Notes under the pieces: generated by a model
Databases searched by the model: none
Told to the model about the DNA's origin: nothing
The model's input: only the letters and a program-made list of their open reading frames with translations
Shown here: positions 51,411 through 63,134 of the stretch, piece after piece
Layout: every line of letters begins with the position of its first letter
Position numbering within the stretch: position 1 is the stretch's first letter
From: Prorocentrum cordatum
Lineage: Eukaryota > Sar > Dinophyceae > Prorocentrales > Prorocentraceae
NCBI GenBank assembly: GCA_963575745.1
Contig: CAUYUJ010020615.1
Span: 1,133,736-1,197,735 of the forward strand
Direction: 5' to 3'
Length of the DNA stretch: 64,000 nucleotides
Position numbers and translations under genes: made by a program

Positions 51411-52345
51411 TCTGAATAACTCCTCCCTGTCGCACCCCGAGGCCAGTCGGAAGGGCGGGCCAGGCGTTTCGCCAGAACCTTCCTTAGCACTTATGAGCCT
51501 CAAGCTGAACAACTGACAACAATTGCACAGATGGAGGGTGGGTGTTCAAGATGTGACTCTCGCTTCAACACCGCGCGCACTCGGTTGAAACACGTGCAAT
51601 GGATTAAGGGCGGGTGGTTTTCAAAATGTGGCTCACGCCTCAGCGCCGCACACACTCGTTTGAAACATTTGCAAGAGCTTCACGGATTGAGGGCGGGTTG
51701 ATTTCAGAATCTGGCGCACACCTTAGCGTAGCGAGCATTCGTATTAAACACGTGCAAGAATATCACGGATTGGTAACGGGTTGTTTTGAACATTTGCGCT
51801 CGCCTAAGCGCCGCGCACATTCGTAGTAAACAGTTGCACGAGATTCACGGCTTGAGGACGGGTCATTTCCAACATGTGCTGTCGCCAGAGCGCGCACAGT
51901 CGATTGAAACACTTGCACTTCACGGATTGAGGGCAGGTGGGTTCAAAATGTGGCTCTCGCCTGAGCTCCGTGCACATTCGCGTTTAAATTTTGCACGAGT
52001 TCACTTGGTTCTCCTTGCTAACATACCAAGACTAATGCGTTAGAACGATTCAGGTTTGTCAGAGCGCAACGGTTACATTGATCCGCGGATTAAAATCGCA
52101 GAAATGGTGTTATGGGTGATGTGGCATGATTCGGGGTCGTCAAGACGCAGCAGTCAAGTTGAATCGTGGCGTTAAAGTCCTGAGACTTGTGCTGTGGCAC
52201 TCTTCAGGATGTCCACACGGCTGCCCCCCCAACGGGGCACTTCCCTGAGTGGAAAGGAATCCTCGCAGGAGGCTATCAAGAGACAGCTTGGAGGGAGGGT
52301 GTATTACAATATCGTTGATGGGTCTTTGGCTTGCTCTGGTCCTCC
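51411..52345. repeat. Dispersed repeat family 5 copy 2 and degenerate ~90-bp tandem array
   Basis: 51415-51600 pairs with 42511-42700. From about 51500 to 52000 five or six diverged units of ~85-95 bp repeat (CACGGATTGAGGGCGGGT, then TGGCTC(A/T)CGCC, GCGCACATTCG and ACA(G/C)TTGCACGAG). 52288-52345 pairs with 43213-43270. Confidence 0.7.
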
Positions 52346-52625
52346 TACCACGACGACGGCGACGAGGAGGAGGAGAAGGCGGAGAGGAGGAGAGGAGGAG
52401 GAGGAGGAAGAGGAGGAGGTGGCGGAGGAGGAGAAGACGGCGGAGGAGAAGGAGAAGGAGGAGGATGAGGAGGAGGAGGAGGAGGAGGAGAGGAGGGGAG
52501 AAGGAGGAGGACGATGAGGAGGAGGCCCCCTCTCACTCCTCCATCCTCATCCTCTCACCCCCGACAGACGGCAGGATGGCCAGGGAATGGAGGATGGAGG
52601 AAGTGAGCGAAGAGAGAGAAATAGA

Positions 52626-52661
<36 letters not shown>

Positions 52662-52790
52662 CAGGGCGAGGAACAGAGAGGGAGAGGGAGGGGGGGGCAG
52701 CAGAAGTAAGCGAGGGGTGGTAGAGAGAAGTGTATATACATATGTATGCATATATATATATATACACATACCAGAACCATCCGCGCGCTT
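52346..52790. repeat. GAG/GGA tract and (TA)n, (GA)n microsatellites
   Basis: (GAG)n with interruptions to about 52525, then TATATA at 52627-52645, GAGAGA, and a second TATATA block at 52740-52765. Overlapping frames are repeat translations. Confidence 0.85.
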
Positions 52791-53904
52791 CGCGCGCTCA
52801 AAATCTGGCAAAGGCCAGACCTTGACAAAAACACGGCTGCACGCATTAATAAGTTCACGGGTGCACGCATGCGCGTGCCCACGAATGGCCTCAACTCTAC
52901 CACAGGGCTTGCTCAACACAGTGAGTGCATGCCGCGATTTGCGTTGGCGTTCATCCCGAAGCGTATTGTGAGACCTTGATTCCTTTAGGGGGCCTCGGGC
53001 TGAGGGCAAGGTTGCGTGTACAGTTTGGAAGTGCTGGGAGCCTTAGACCTCTTGGGGCTGGAGGGGCCGTCGCGCGCTTCGCGCTTCACGCGCGCTTCGG
53101 TTCCGGCACGTTTCAGCTTTGTCCCACTAATGTACATGCTCACATCTATACACCCTCAGTTCCTACACTAATCCAACCAGGCACTAATCCATACATCCCA
53201 TCACCTGGAATTGATGAATACCTTCATCCAAATACCTTCATCCAAGCAGCCGGGAAAACACACATGACGCACCTGCGAAATTTATGTATCGAGGCATGCA
53301 TCGACCCATTTCTCCACAAATGCATCCATGCACCACAAACCCATCCAGGCGTCCATACATGAGAGGGCGGCGATGACGTTGTCAGTCTGCGGGGCTCTGA
53401 AGAAACCCGCCGCAAGCGCCTAACTTTTACAAAAAATGCATTGTGCCCGCCGCAGGCGTCGATTTATTCGTTTAAGCAGAATGTGCATGGATCGCGGGGT
53501 GGGTCGCGGATGGATCGCGTGTGGGTCGCGGGGTGGGTTGCGGGTGGGTCGCGGGTGGGTCGCGCATGGGTTGCGGGTGGGTCGCAAGGGGGACGACAAC
53601 AACAAGGCAAAACAACCGGCTGGTGGACCCGGTCAGGGTCCACCAGCTCGCTGTTTCGCTCCTTGTGGCGAAACATGTCACTGGTGGACCCGGAGCCCCC
53701 CCAGCAACGCAACGCAACGCAACGCAACACAACGCAACATATGGCTGGCAACAGAAACCAAAGGAAGCCGTTGGAAAATCCTCTGGGATCCTTCGAGGTC
53801 CTTAGGAAAGCCGACGCATTCCCGCGAGCTGAAACTATGTGCGCTCCCCCGAGCCGAAAACTTCGGGTTTGCTATATAACCCTTAAGCCAGAGGCGTGCT
53901 AAGA
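52791..53904. other. Intergenic with short tandem repeats
   Basis: No gene is supported. It holds a GGGTGGGTCGCG-type 10-20 bp repeat (about 53495-53590), two GGTCCACCAG/CTGGTGGACC inverted blocks (53635 and 53670) and an AACGC pentamer run (53705-53740). Confidence 0.5.
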
Positions 53905-54700
53905 TCTCCGGTAACTGGTTAACAATTTTCTAGTTCGCGCGCGCGGGGCGGCCCCTGGGGGTCCCCGGACGAAAAGTACCCCGACCAGGTCCCGGCCGGT
54001 CCCCGGCCGGGTCCCGGCCGGGTCCCGGCCGGGTCCCGGCCGGGTCCCCCCGAGCGCTCCATGAGCGCACCAACAGGGCTCCGAGACGTCCCCGAGAGCC
54101 CCAAGAAAGGCCAAGAGGCCCCCAAGAGGCCCCCAAGATGGTACACGAGGGGTCCGACATGCCACAAGATCGCTCCAAGACGCCCAAGATAGCCCCCAGA
54201 CGCCCCAAGAGGCCTCCAAGAGCACTCCCAATAGGGCCCCCGGAGGCAAAAATCATTGTTTTTCCATAGGTTTTTGAGAGATTTTGGAGCTTCCACCTTT
54301 TCGGCTTCCCGACGCCCCAAGACGGCCCAAGAGGCCCCCAAGATCGCCCCAAGAGGGCCCAAGAGGCACCCAAGAGGGCCCCAAGATGGCCCAAGAGGGC
54401 TCGAAGACGGCCCAAGAAGCCTCCAAAACGGTCCAAGAGGGCCCCAAGAACGCCCCCAAAGGGGCCCCAGAGAGGGAACACGAAACAACATTTCGAGCCC
54501 TCGGCCCTAAGAAGCCCCTACGAGGCCCCTAAGAGGCCCCAAGAGGCCCCCACGGGGCCCTCAGGAGGCCCCCAAGAGTCCCCCAAGCGGCCCCAGGAGG
54601 CCCCCCAAATGCCCCCCCGAGCGCCCCAGGAGTCCCCCAAGCGGCCCCAGGAACCCCCAAAGCGCCGCATTGACACCAGGCCCTCGGGCAAACGGCAGAC
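53905..54700. repeat. GGCCCCAAGAGG satellite block, partner of 59535-60100
   Basis: It begins with GATCTCCGGTAACTGG and AAAAGTACCCCG, matched at 59548 onward (GATCTCCGGCAACTG; AAAAGTACCCCG). Then come CCGGGTCCCGGC repeats, long GGCCCCCAAGA runs, and a TTTCCATAGGTTTTTGAGAG block matched at 59862, 60210 and 60560. Long frames on both strands are repeat-driven. Confidence 0.75.
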
Positions 54701-54739
54701 ATGAGACTGTATGGGCCGGCGGAATGAGCGAAGCGATTA

Positions 54740-55240
54740 AATAACCCTTAAGGGATGCTATAGAATCCCTAAGGGAAGGCTGCAGAACCCCTAAGGGATG
54801 CTATAGAATCCCTATGGGATGCTAAAGAATCCCTAAGGGATGCTATAGACTCCCTAAGGGCTGCTACAGAATCCGTACGGATGCTATGGAATCCCTTAGG
54901 GCTGCCATCGAATCCCTTAGGGCTGCCATAGAATCCCTTAGGGCTGCTATATAATCCCTAAGGGATGCAATGAAATCCTTAAGGGGTGCTATAGAATCCC
55001 TAAGGGATGCCAAAGAATCCCTGAGGGATACTATAGAATCATCTAAAGGGATGCGATATAATCTCTAAGCGGTGCCATAGAATCCCTAAGGGATGCCAAA
55101 GAATCCCTGAAGGGGGCTGTAGAATCCTTGAAGGGATGCTATGAAAGCCCTAATGACGCCCGATCCCGAAGGGATGCTATAGAATCCCTAAGGGATGCTA
55201 TGGAATCCCTAAGGGATGCGATAGAATCCCAATGGGCCCC
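54740..55240. repeat. 21-bp minisatellite (ATCCCTAAGGGATGC)
   Basis: About 22 imperfect 21-bp units, each with a palindromic CCCTAAGGG core followed by ATGCTATAGA. A unit of 21 bp (7 codons) keeps one frame open as an ESLRDAI-type repeat near 55140-55230. Confidence 0.85.
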
Positions 55241-55439
55241 GGCGTGTTGCCCAGCGTCCCTCAGTGGCCTGCCCCAGAGGGGGGAGGCGCATGCCAAAAT
55301 GGCTAGAACCACACATGAAGAGAGGGAAAGGAGCGTGCCCACGTCAGCCGCAAGGCCACCAGAGCCACGGGAGTCAAATCCGCCGCCGTGCCTTCTGCAC
55401 GGCAGAAGCGAATTCGAAGCTGGGCCGGCACGGGAACGA

Positions 55440-56510
55440 AAAGATTCCTAAATATGACTCTCATCGGATTCGTACAAGCTTCCCGCAGGATTCCTGTAGG
55501 ATTCGTAAAGGCCCTTCCTATGAGATTCGCAGAGGCCCCATCGGATTTCCATAGGATTCCTCCAGGATTCCTATAGAATGCGTAGAGGCCCTCTAGGATA
55601 CGTATGAAAATCATATCGGATTCCGATAGGATTCGTAGAGGCCTCGTGGGATTCCGATGGGAGTCCTACTGGATATGTAAAGGCCCTATGGTACTCCTCT
55701 CAGGTTCCTATAAGAGTCCGATAGGGCTCGTAGGAGCCCTATAGCAATCCTATGAGATTCCTATAGGAATCCGATAAGATTTGCAGAGGTTCTATAAGAT
55801 TCCTATGAGTTTGCGATAGGATTCCTATGGGATTCGTAAATGCCCTAATAAGATTATTATGAGATTCCCATGGGATTCCTATAGGGTTCGTAGAGACCCT
55901 ACAGGATTCCTATGGGATTCCTGTAGGAATCGGAGAAGCCATTTTCAGATTCCCGTGGGATTCCTGTAGGATTCCACTAGGATTCGTAGAGGCCCTATAG
56001 GATTCCCATCGGAGTCCTATAAGGTTCCCATAGGAATCAGGCCCTATAGGATTTCTATGGGATTCCTATGGGATTCCTGTAGGCTTTGTAGAGGCCCTAT
56101 AGGATTCCCAGGAGTCCGATAAGATCCGTATATGATTCGTAAAGGCCCTGTAGGATTCCCAAAGGATTCCCAAAGGATTCTTATGGGTTTCCCATAGGAA
56201 TCCTAAAAGCCCTATAGGATTCCCATGGGAATCCTATGGGATTCCCATAGGAATCCTTAAAGGCCCTATAGGTGTCCTACAGGCTTCCTATAGGATTCCT
56301 GTAGGATTCGTAAAAAGGCCCCATCGGAGTCCCATAGGATTCCTACTGGATTCCCATAGGATTCGTAAAGGCCCTACAAGATTCCTATAAAATCCCATGG
56401 GGTTCCCATAAGACTCGTAGAGGCCCTATGGGATTCCTGTGGGATTCCTATGGGGTTCTTATAAGGTTCGCGGAGACCCTATAGGATGCCAACGGAATCC
56501 TACAGAATTC
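55440..56510. repeat. Degenerate GGATTCCTATAGG repeat field
   Basis: About 1.05 kb of imperfect copies of GGATTCCTATAGGATTC interleaved with GTAGAGGCCCTA. It is partly palindromic and has no coding signal. Confidence 0.85.
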
Positions 56511-56737
56511 GGGGTAACGTGCATAGCGTTGCGTTGCGTTAAGTTGCACCGGGGGGGGGGTTGGGGCCGGCGCCACTGATTGGTTTCGTCAACAACAACA
56601 ACACCAACACCAACACCAACACCAACACCAACACCAACACCAACACCAACACCAACACCAACAACAACAACAACAACAACAACAACAACGCAACAAATAG
56701 AATTCTCACCACGGATCCCCACTAGAGCCACGCACCC
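56511..56737. repeat. GTTGC and CAACAC microsatellites
   Basis: (GCGTT)n at 56525-56545 and (CAACAC)n/(CAA)n at 56589-56692. Confidence 0.9.
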
Positions 56738-58350
56738 ACGAGCGCGTTTCTTTATGCTCGGCGCTGACGGGCGTCAGGGGGGGGGGCGAAAGGGGGGTAT
56801 GACGTAACGCCCCCCCCCGCCGTGTGGCTCCGGAACCGCAGCCGCGCCCGGGACGCTACGAGCGACGAGCGACGAGCGACGAGCGACGACGACGACGCGA
56901 GCAGCACGTAGGTGGCGATATGCCCTACTGCGCCTGTGTACACCACAGCGCTCGCGTGCACCACAGCGCGCGTGTATACCACAGCGCCTGCGTACACCGC
57001 AACAACCGTGTGCAACGCAGCGCCTGTGTACACCACAGTGCTTGGGTACACTACAGCGCCAGCGTACATGTGTACACCGCAATGCCGCAACTACAATGTG
57101 CAACACCACGCCTGTGTACACCACAGTGCTTGCGTGCACCGCATCGCCTGTGCACGCCACAGCGCGTGTCTACACCACCGCATCCGCCTGCAACGCAGCG
57201 TTGGTGTACACCACAACGCCTGCATGCATAGGACAGGTAGGAGGAGCATGTACGTGAGGATCTGCTGCGGACAACTAGACGCCACGCCAGGAAATTGCTG
57301 ATAATGGAATGCGACATTCTTCCCTCCTCCCTCCTTCTCCACCTCCACCACCTCCTCTTCCTCTTCCTCCTCCTTTTCTTCCTTGCCCCCCGTCGTGCGG
57401 GTTGGCGCTGCAGCGCACGTCCGCATCTCAGCGCGCACCGCATAATGGTCTATTGAATCGGTCCACTTTGTTCTCGGACGGCCAATGGCGCTGGAGCCTC
57501 CTGGGCGCAAATGGGAGGAGTTAGGGTGATGCGAGCGGACTCGGGAGGACTCGTAGATTCCAGCGGCGCTCCGTCGTCCATAAGGATTGTGTTGTATTGT
57601 TTTCTGTGGAATCCTCACGCGCTCCATTTTGTCATAAAGATTCGTTATAACAATATATATATATACAACAGTGGTGCTGTGTTGCGCACGGTTGCTGTGG
57701 TGCACACGGGCCCCGTGGAGTACACAGGCACTGTTATGCACGCAGGCATTGCGGTGTACACTGGCGCTGTGTTGTACACGGCTGATGTGGTGTACGCAAG
57801 CGCTGTGGTGTGCACAGAAGCTGTTGTGCCCACAAGCACGGTGGCACAAACTGACGCTGTGTTGCACGCGGCTGCTGTGGTGTACATAGGCGGTGTGGTG
57901 GGTGTGGTGTACACAGGCGGTGTGGTGCACGCAGGGCAGGCACTGTGGTGTGCACAGGCGTTGTGGTGCAAATCGCCACCTACATGCTGGCGCTACCCAT
58001 CCTCCGTCATTCCTGAGCATTCCCAGACGCCGCTGGCGCGAAACGTGACGACATCGACCCCCCCCCCTAGATGATTGCCGTCATCGGCCCGGAATAAAAA
58101 ACAGGCTTCAGCCGCGTCCGCGCGCACGACGACTATGAGCGACGAGCGACAAGCGACGACGACGACGACGACGGCGACGACGACGACTGCGGGCCAGACT
58201 CCTATGCGGATTCCTACGCGGACACCTACGCGGATCCCCAAACACACGGCGACTGGCCCAGAGCGCACTGGGGGGGGGGGGAGCGTTACGTCAAAGGGGG
58301 GGGGAAGCGGGGGCCATGACGCCCGTCATGCCCCAAGCAATAAAGAAACG
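56738..58350. repeat. Large composite inverted repeat
   Basis: The outer arm 56738-56830 (TTTCTTTATG, GACGGGCGTCA, G-run, GACGTAACGC) is inverted at 58260-58350, with another related inverted copy at about 58020-58100. Inside, an 18-bp minisatellite array (56934-57232, unit TACACCACAGCGCCTGCG) is inverted at 57663-57975. The centre is 57233-57662. Confidence 0.7.
57300..57620 (-). pseudogene. Possible LINE RT C-terminal fragment
   Basis: On the minus strand the centre of the inverted structure encodes SSAIGRPRTKWTDSIDHYAV, resembling the GRPR-x-RW-x-DDI segment that follows the reverse transcriptase in many LINEs. Only this short segment is recognisable, and no RT motifs accompany it. Confidence 0.3.
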
Positions 58351-59440
58351 GGCTCCAGGGACAATGAATGACAGTTCGGCCCCCTCACTCTGACATATGT
58401 CAGGTGGGGGGCCACCCGTAGGCCGCTCAAACCTGTCATCAAAAAAAACCGTAGGCAACCGTAAGCCCCCAATAGACACGAAGGTCGCCCCGTAGCACCA
58501 ACTACAGCTCCGACAAAATTCGCACAACATGCTCCCGCTAATTTCGGGACGCCCCTCACGCGAATCGCGTACCGGAAAGAGCTCCACCTATGGCACCAAT
58601 GGGCAACTTCGCATGGCGTCCCCCCGCGCATTTCGGTACATGCCTCACATGGGAGCTCCACCCGCGGCGTCAGCGTCCGTCGCCTGGCTCTTCGTTTGCT
58701 CATCTACTGGCCTTGAGCTCATACCGCCACCGTGCCTGGGCTGTGGGTCACGCGCTTCTTGGATACGTAATTACCTATTGGGGCCTCTTGGCATGCTTCT
58801 CGGGCAGCTCTTGGAGCCAGTTTTGAAGCCTCTGGGGGGGCTGTTTGGGGTATTTGGGGGGCCTCTTTTGGGCCTCTTGGGGGACTGCTGGCGGTCTGGG
58901 GGTCAACTTGAGGGGGAGGGCTCGAAATGTGAGTTGCAATTCCCACTCGTGCGCGCCTCTTTGGACTATCTCAAACCGTTTTGGTTGCCTTTTGGACGGC
59001 CCTGGGGCTCTTTTGGGGGCATCTTCGGCCGTCTTGGGGCGATATTGGGGGCCTCTTGGGCCGTATTGGACGTTGTTTCAACCTAAACAACAAATATATG
59101 TTTTTCCTGAAAACATGGCGCAATTTTGGCCATCCGGGGCCCTCTTGGGGAGGATCTTAGAGCTTTCTCGGAGAGTATTGGGGGCTCTTCGGCAGTCTTG
59201 AAGCCATCTTGAGGCGTCTTGCGGCCCCGGTGGGCCGCTCTGGTCGCTCACTTGTGCTCCCCGGAACGATTTGAGCGACCGGAGGGAGGCCCGGGAAGCC
59301 CAGGAAGGGGGTCCAGATTTCCGGTGCTAAGGGGGGGAGAATCATGGAGGGTATGCCGGCCCAGGGCCTGGGCCCCTGGTACCTGGTACCCCCGCAGATG
59401 ATCAATAGATATTCTCGCTCTCTCACACACACACGTGTAT
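58351..59440. other. Intergenic with GGCCTCTTGG satellite
   Basis: 58351-58780 shows nothing recognisable beyond a TGACATATGTCA palindrome near 58400. 58780-59240 is degenerate CTTGGGGGCCTC satellite. Confidence 0.5.
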
Positions 59441-59443
59441 ACA

Positions 59444-59492
<49 letters not shown>
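59441..59492. repeat. (TA)n microsatellite
   Basis: About 50 bp of TATATA. Open frames of alternating Tyr/Ile residues here are artefacts. Confidence 0.95.
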
Positions 59493-59494
<2 letters not shown>

Positions 59495-59534
59495 CGAGGT
59501 ATGAATAAATTCGCCGGCCCAACGGGCCAGAGGG

Positions 59535-60890
59535 GTGCTGAGATCTCCGGCAACTGCTTTACAGTGATTCTACTTAGCGCATGCGGGGCGGCACCTGGGG
59601 GTCCCCTGAAGAAAAGTACCCCGGGCGAAGCCCGGGCGCTGCGGGTCGGAGGTGGTTTTCCTCCTGGGCGCCGCCCTCGAGGCCGTCCAGAGAGCCCTAA
59701 GAAAAGCCAAGCGGCCGCCAAGAGCCCCTCAAGATGATACAAGAGAGCTCCAAGATGCCACAAGCTCGCTCCAAGACGCGATGCCCCCCAGACGGCCCAA
59801 CACGCCTCCCAGAGCACTCTCAAGAGGGCCCCAAGAGGCAAAATTCGTTGCTTTTTCATAGGTTGGAGAGATTTTGGCGTTTCCACCTTTTCGGCTTCCC
59901 GACACCCCAAGACGGCCCAAGAGGCCCCCAAAACCTCCCCAAGAGGGCCTAAGAGGCCCCTCAGAGGGCCCCAAGACGGACAAAGAGGGCTCCCAAGAAT
60001 GCTCCAAGACGGCCCAAGCAGCCTCCAAGACGGCTCAAGAAGGCCCCAAGAACGCCCCAAGAGAGGTCCCAGGGGGCAAACACGAATCACCATTTCGAGC
60101 TCTCGGCCCTGAGAAAGCCCAAGGAGTCCCCAAGAGGCCCACAAGAGACCCCAAGACGCCCCCAACAGACCCCCAAGCGGCCCGCCCCAAGAGGCAAACT
60201 TCATTGCGTTTCCATAGGTTTTAGCGAGATTTTGGCGTTTCCACCTTTTCAGCTTCCCCACACCCCAAGACGGCACAAGAGGCCCCCGAGACCGCCCCAA
60301 GAGGCCCCCAAGAGGGCTCCAAGACGGCCCAAGAGGACTCCGAAACAGCCCAAGCAGCCTCCAAGACTGCTCAAGAAGGCCCCAAGAACGCCCCGAGAGA
60401 GGTCCCGGGGGGGGGGAACACGAATCAACATGTCGAGCTCTCGGCCCTAAGAAGGCCCCAGGAGTTCCCGAGAGGCCCCTAAGAACCCCAAGACGCCCCC
60501 AACAAGTCCTCAGGAGGCCCCCAACAGGCCCCTAAGCGGCCACAAGAGGCAAACATCATTGCTTTTTTTTTGAATAGATTTTGGCGTTCCCACCTGTTCG
60601 GCTTCCCCACACCCCAAGACGGCCCAAGAGGCCCCCAAGACCGCCCCAAGAGGGCACAAGAGGCCCCGCAAGAGGGCCCCAAGACGGACAAAGAGGGCTC
60701 CAAGACGGCCCAAGAGGCCTCCATAACGGCCCCAAGAACGCCCCAAGAGAGGTCCAAGGGGGGGAACACGAAACATTTCGACCTCTCGGCCCTAAGCAGC
60801 CTCTGGAATCCTCAAGAGGTCCCCAAGAGGCCCCAAGAGGCCTCCACGACGCCCCCAAGCGGCCCCAGGAGGCTCCCCAAATGCCCCCCC
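59535..60890. repeat. ~350-bp tandem units in GGCCCCAAGAGG satellite
   Basis: A block with TTTCATAGGTT or TTTCCATAGGTTTTAG, GAGATTTTGGCGTTTCCACC and GGCTTCCC(C/G)ACACCCCAAG recurs at about 59860, 60212 and 60565, so units are ~350 bp. A fourth copy is at 54265, and an inverted one at 38885-38965. Confidence 0.8.
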
Positions 60891-62150
60891 GAGCACGCAA
60901 GCAAGTGCCAACGACCCGACGCGTTTAAGAGTCCCCACGAGGCCACCAGAGGCCTCCCGAAAGAGTCCCCATAGGCAAAACGCTTCCAGACGGCCCGCGA
61001 CGCGTTCGAGGCTCCCCAAGCGGCCACCCAGAAGCCTCACATGCCGAAAGCAAAGCCTGATAAAAAAAGCAGTCGCCGCCCCTGCAGCTCCGTACCGCGA
61101 AAGACCACTCGGTCAGTCGACAACGGTACGCAATTATGGGCCGGCGGAAGGAGCGAAACGATTCAATCCATAAATGCTTCCATTCCTCTTCCTGTATTGT
61201 ACAAGCCGGGGGGGACCGTCGCCCCACCCAAAACGGACCCCCTGGATCCGCTTCCCCAGGAGGCCCCCGAACGCCCATGTCGGAGCTCCTGGAAGCCCTT
61301 GCTGGGCCCAGGCAACGGGCCCAAGTCGTTCAGGTGGGCGGCCGAGAGGACCCACGAGGGGGCCAAGAAGCTCAAGACACGCACCGAAGGCCCGAAGACG
61401 ACGCAAGACCCCTAAAGAGGCATTCGAAACGCAAATAAACAATGATTTCCAATGGATGCCTGTATGATTTCGGGAATGCTCTATTCTTCGGTCTTCCAGG
61501 CGCCCGAGGCCGCCCAGGAGGCCAGACAATCGTTCCGAAACTACCCGAAAGTCCTTCCAGGCAGTCCGAGGGAGCCCCAAAACGGCCCAACAAAGACCCA
61601 ATATGGCCCGAAGAGGGCCCAATGACGGCCTCACACGGCCCCAAGACGCCCCCCGAGGCATTCCTAATAGTGGCCCAGTCGATCAGGAAGACCGCAATAG
61701 GAAGCAGAGTGGCCCGAGGAGGCCCCCAGAGGCCCTCCAGACGGCGCCCAGGAGGCCCCCAGACGGCTTTAAGAAGCTCGTAAACACTCTCGTGAGGACC
61801 CCAAAACGCTCCCCAAGGAGGAGCCTCCGCAAAAAACGCTGAGGATGGGGAGGAATTCGCAGGGCAGGGCGAGAATGGGGACGAGGAAGAACAGAAAATC
61901 AATGAGAAATAATACTAGGAAGAACAGTGATAATACGAATCATAAGAAGAGTAATTATAATAATACTAGCAATACGAATAATGATGCGAATAACAAGCAA
62001 CAACATGAGGGAACGTCGTCGAACAAGGCAGCAATGAGTTACATGTCTGCGTGTGATTCACCTTCCTGCCCTTCTGTCTGCACGTCAAGCTTCAAGGACC
62101 AAGGCGCATGGCGCGAAACGCCAGACTGCAATATTGTATCTACTTTCGTC
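60891..62150. other. Intergenic, no supported gene
   Basis: Remnants of GGCCCCAAGAGG satellite continue to about 61840. A GGGCCGGCGGAA...GAGCGAAACGATT block (61138) matches 54712. From 61850 an AT-richer stretch with AATAATAC-type repeats shows no domain. Confidence 0.45.
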
Positions 62151-62202
62151 GATGTATCGATATATCGATATATATATATACATACATATATATATACATA
62201 AC

Positions 62203-62246
<44 letters not shown>

Positions 62247-62660
62247 AAAGGAAAAGAAAGAGAGAAAGAGAGAGAGAGAGAACGAACATGAGAGGGAGAG
62301 TGAGAGAGAGAGAGAGAGACACACAGAAACGACGCGGCCTGGAAGTCGACGGCAGGGCTTGCCGCGCCGCACGAGAACCAGGACCGCCGCCTCCAGCACT
62401 GCACCGGGACGGTCAGCACCAGGTTCTGCGGCGCCGCCTCCAGCAGCGGGAGGCTGAACATGCACGCGCCCACCACGCGGTCGTCCTGGGCCAAGTGCTG
62501 GCCCCGCCCCAGGAGGGGCAGTAGAAACAGCAACGAGGGAGTGAAGGAGGGGGAGGGAAGGAAAACGAGCAATACATGTACATATATATGTATATATACA
62601 TCGATGCACATGTGTATATATATGTATATACATATAGATGTATGTATGTGTATATATACA
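62151..62660. repeat. GA and TA microsatellites
   Basis: (TA)n at 62155-62200, (GA)n at 62203-62320, and TATATG repeats at 62577-62660. Confidence 0.9.
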
Positions 62661-62667
62661 CAATCCC

Positions 62668-63134
62668 CTCTCTTCCTCATGCCGGCCAGCCGTCGTTTCT
62701 AGAGGTCGTGGCAGAACAACGCCACTCCGAAGGCAGGAGGCCGGCAGCGAGACCACTAAGACAGCGAAGTGCCACGGCTCTCACCCAGCTGGAACATGAG
62801 CAAGACTATAAGGGGCGGGCGCGGCGGGAGCGATTGCTACGGACAGCTGTTGAAGAGCAAAACGCCTGGAAACACAGTCACATTCTACGGGAACTTGCAA
62901 CCACCTGTGATTACGCGTTACCCACTGAGAACTTGCAACTACCTGTGATGATCTGCGCCGCTTTGGCACTAAAACATCAATTCCTGTGAGAGCACGTCCA
63001 TCTACAACCCCCTCTCCTCCTCATGCCGGCCAGCCGTCGTTTCCAATGATCGTGGCAGAGCAGCGCCACTCCGAAGGCAGACGGCCGGCAGCGATACCAC
63101 TAAGAAATCGAAATGCCACGGCCTTTACCCAAAT
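62668..63134. repeat. Direct repeat pair, 343 bp apart
   Basis: 62668-62791 and 63011-63134 match closely (ATGCCGGCCAGCCGTCGTTT, CGCCACTCCGAAGGCAG, ACCACTAAGA). A similar reading frame (AEQRHSEGRRPAA) is open in both, but nothing further supports coding. Confidence 0.75.

Noticed and set aside
53919-54491. Minus-strand ORFs rich in Trp, Leu, Gly and Ser
   Set aside because: They translate the GGCCCCAAGAGG satellite; the same pattern recurs wherever the satellite occurs.
57091-58020. 309-codon minus-strand ORF with His/Val/Cys repeats
   Set aside because: Most of it is the 18-bp minisatellite; only the short GRPRTKW segment is of interest and is reported separately.
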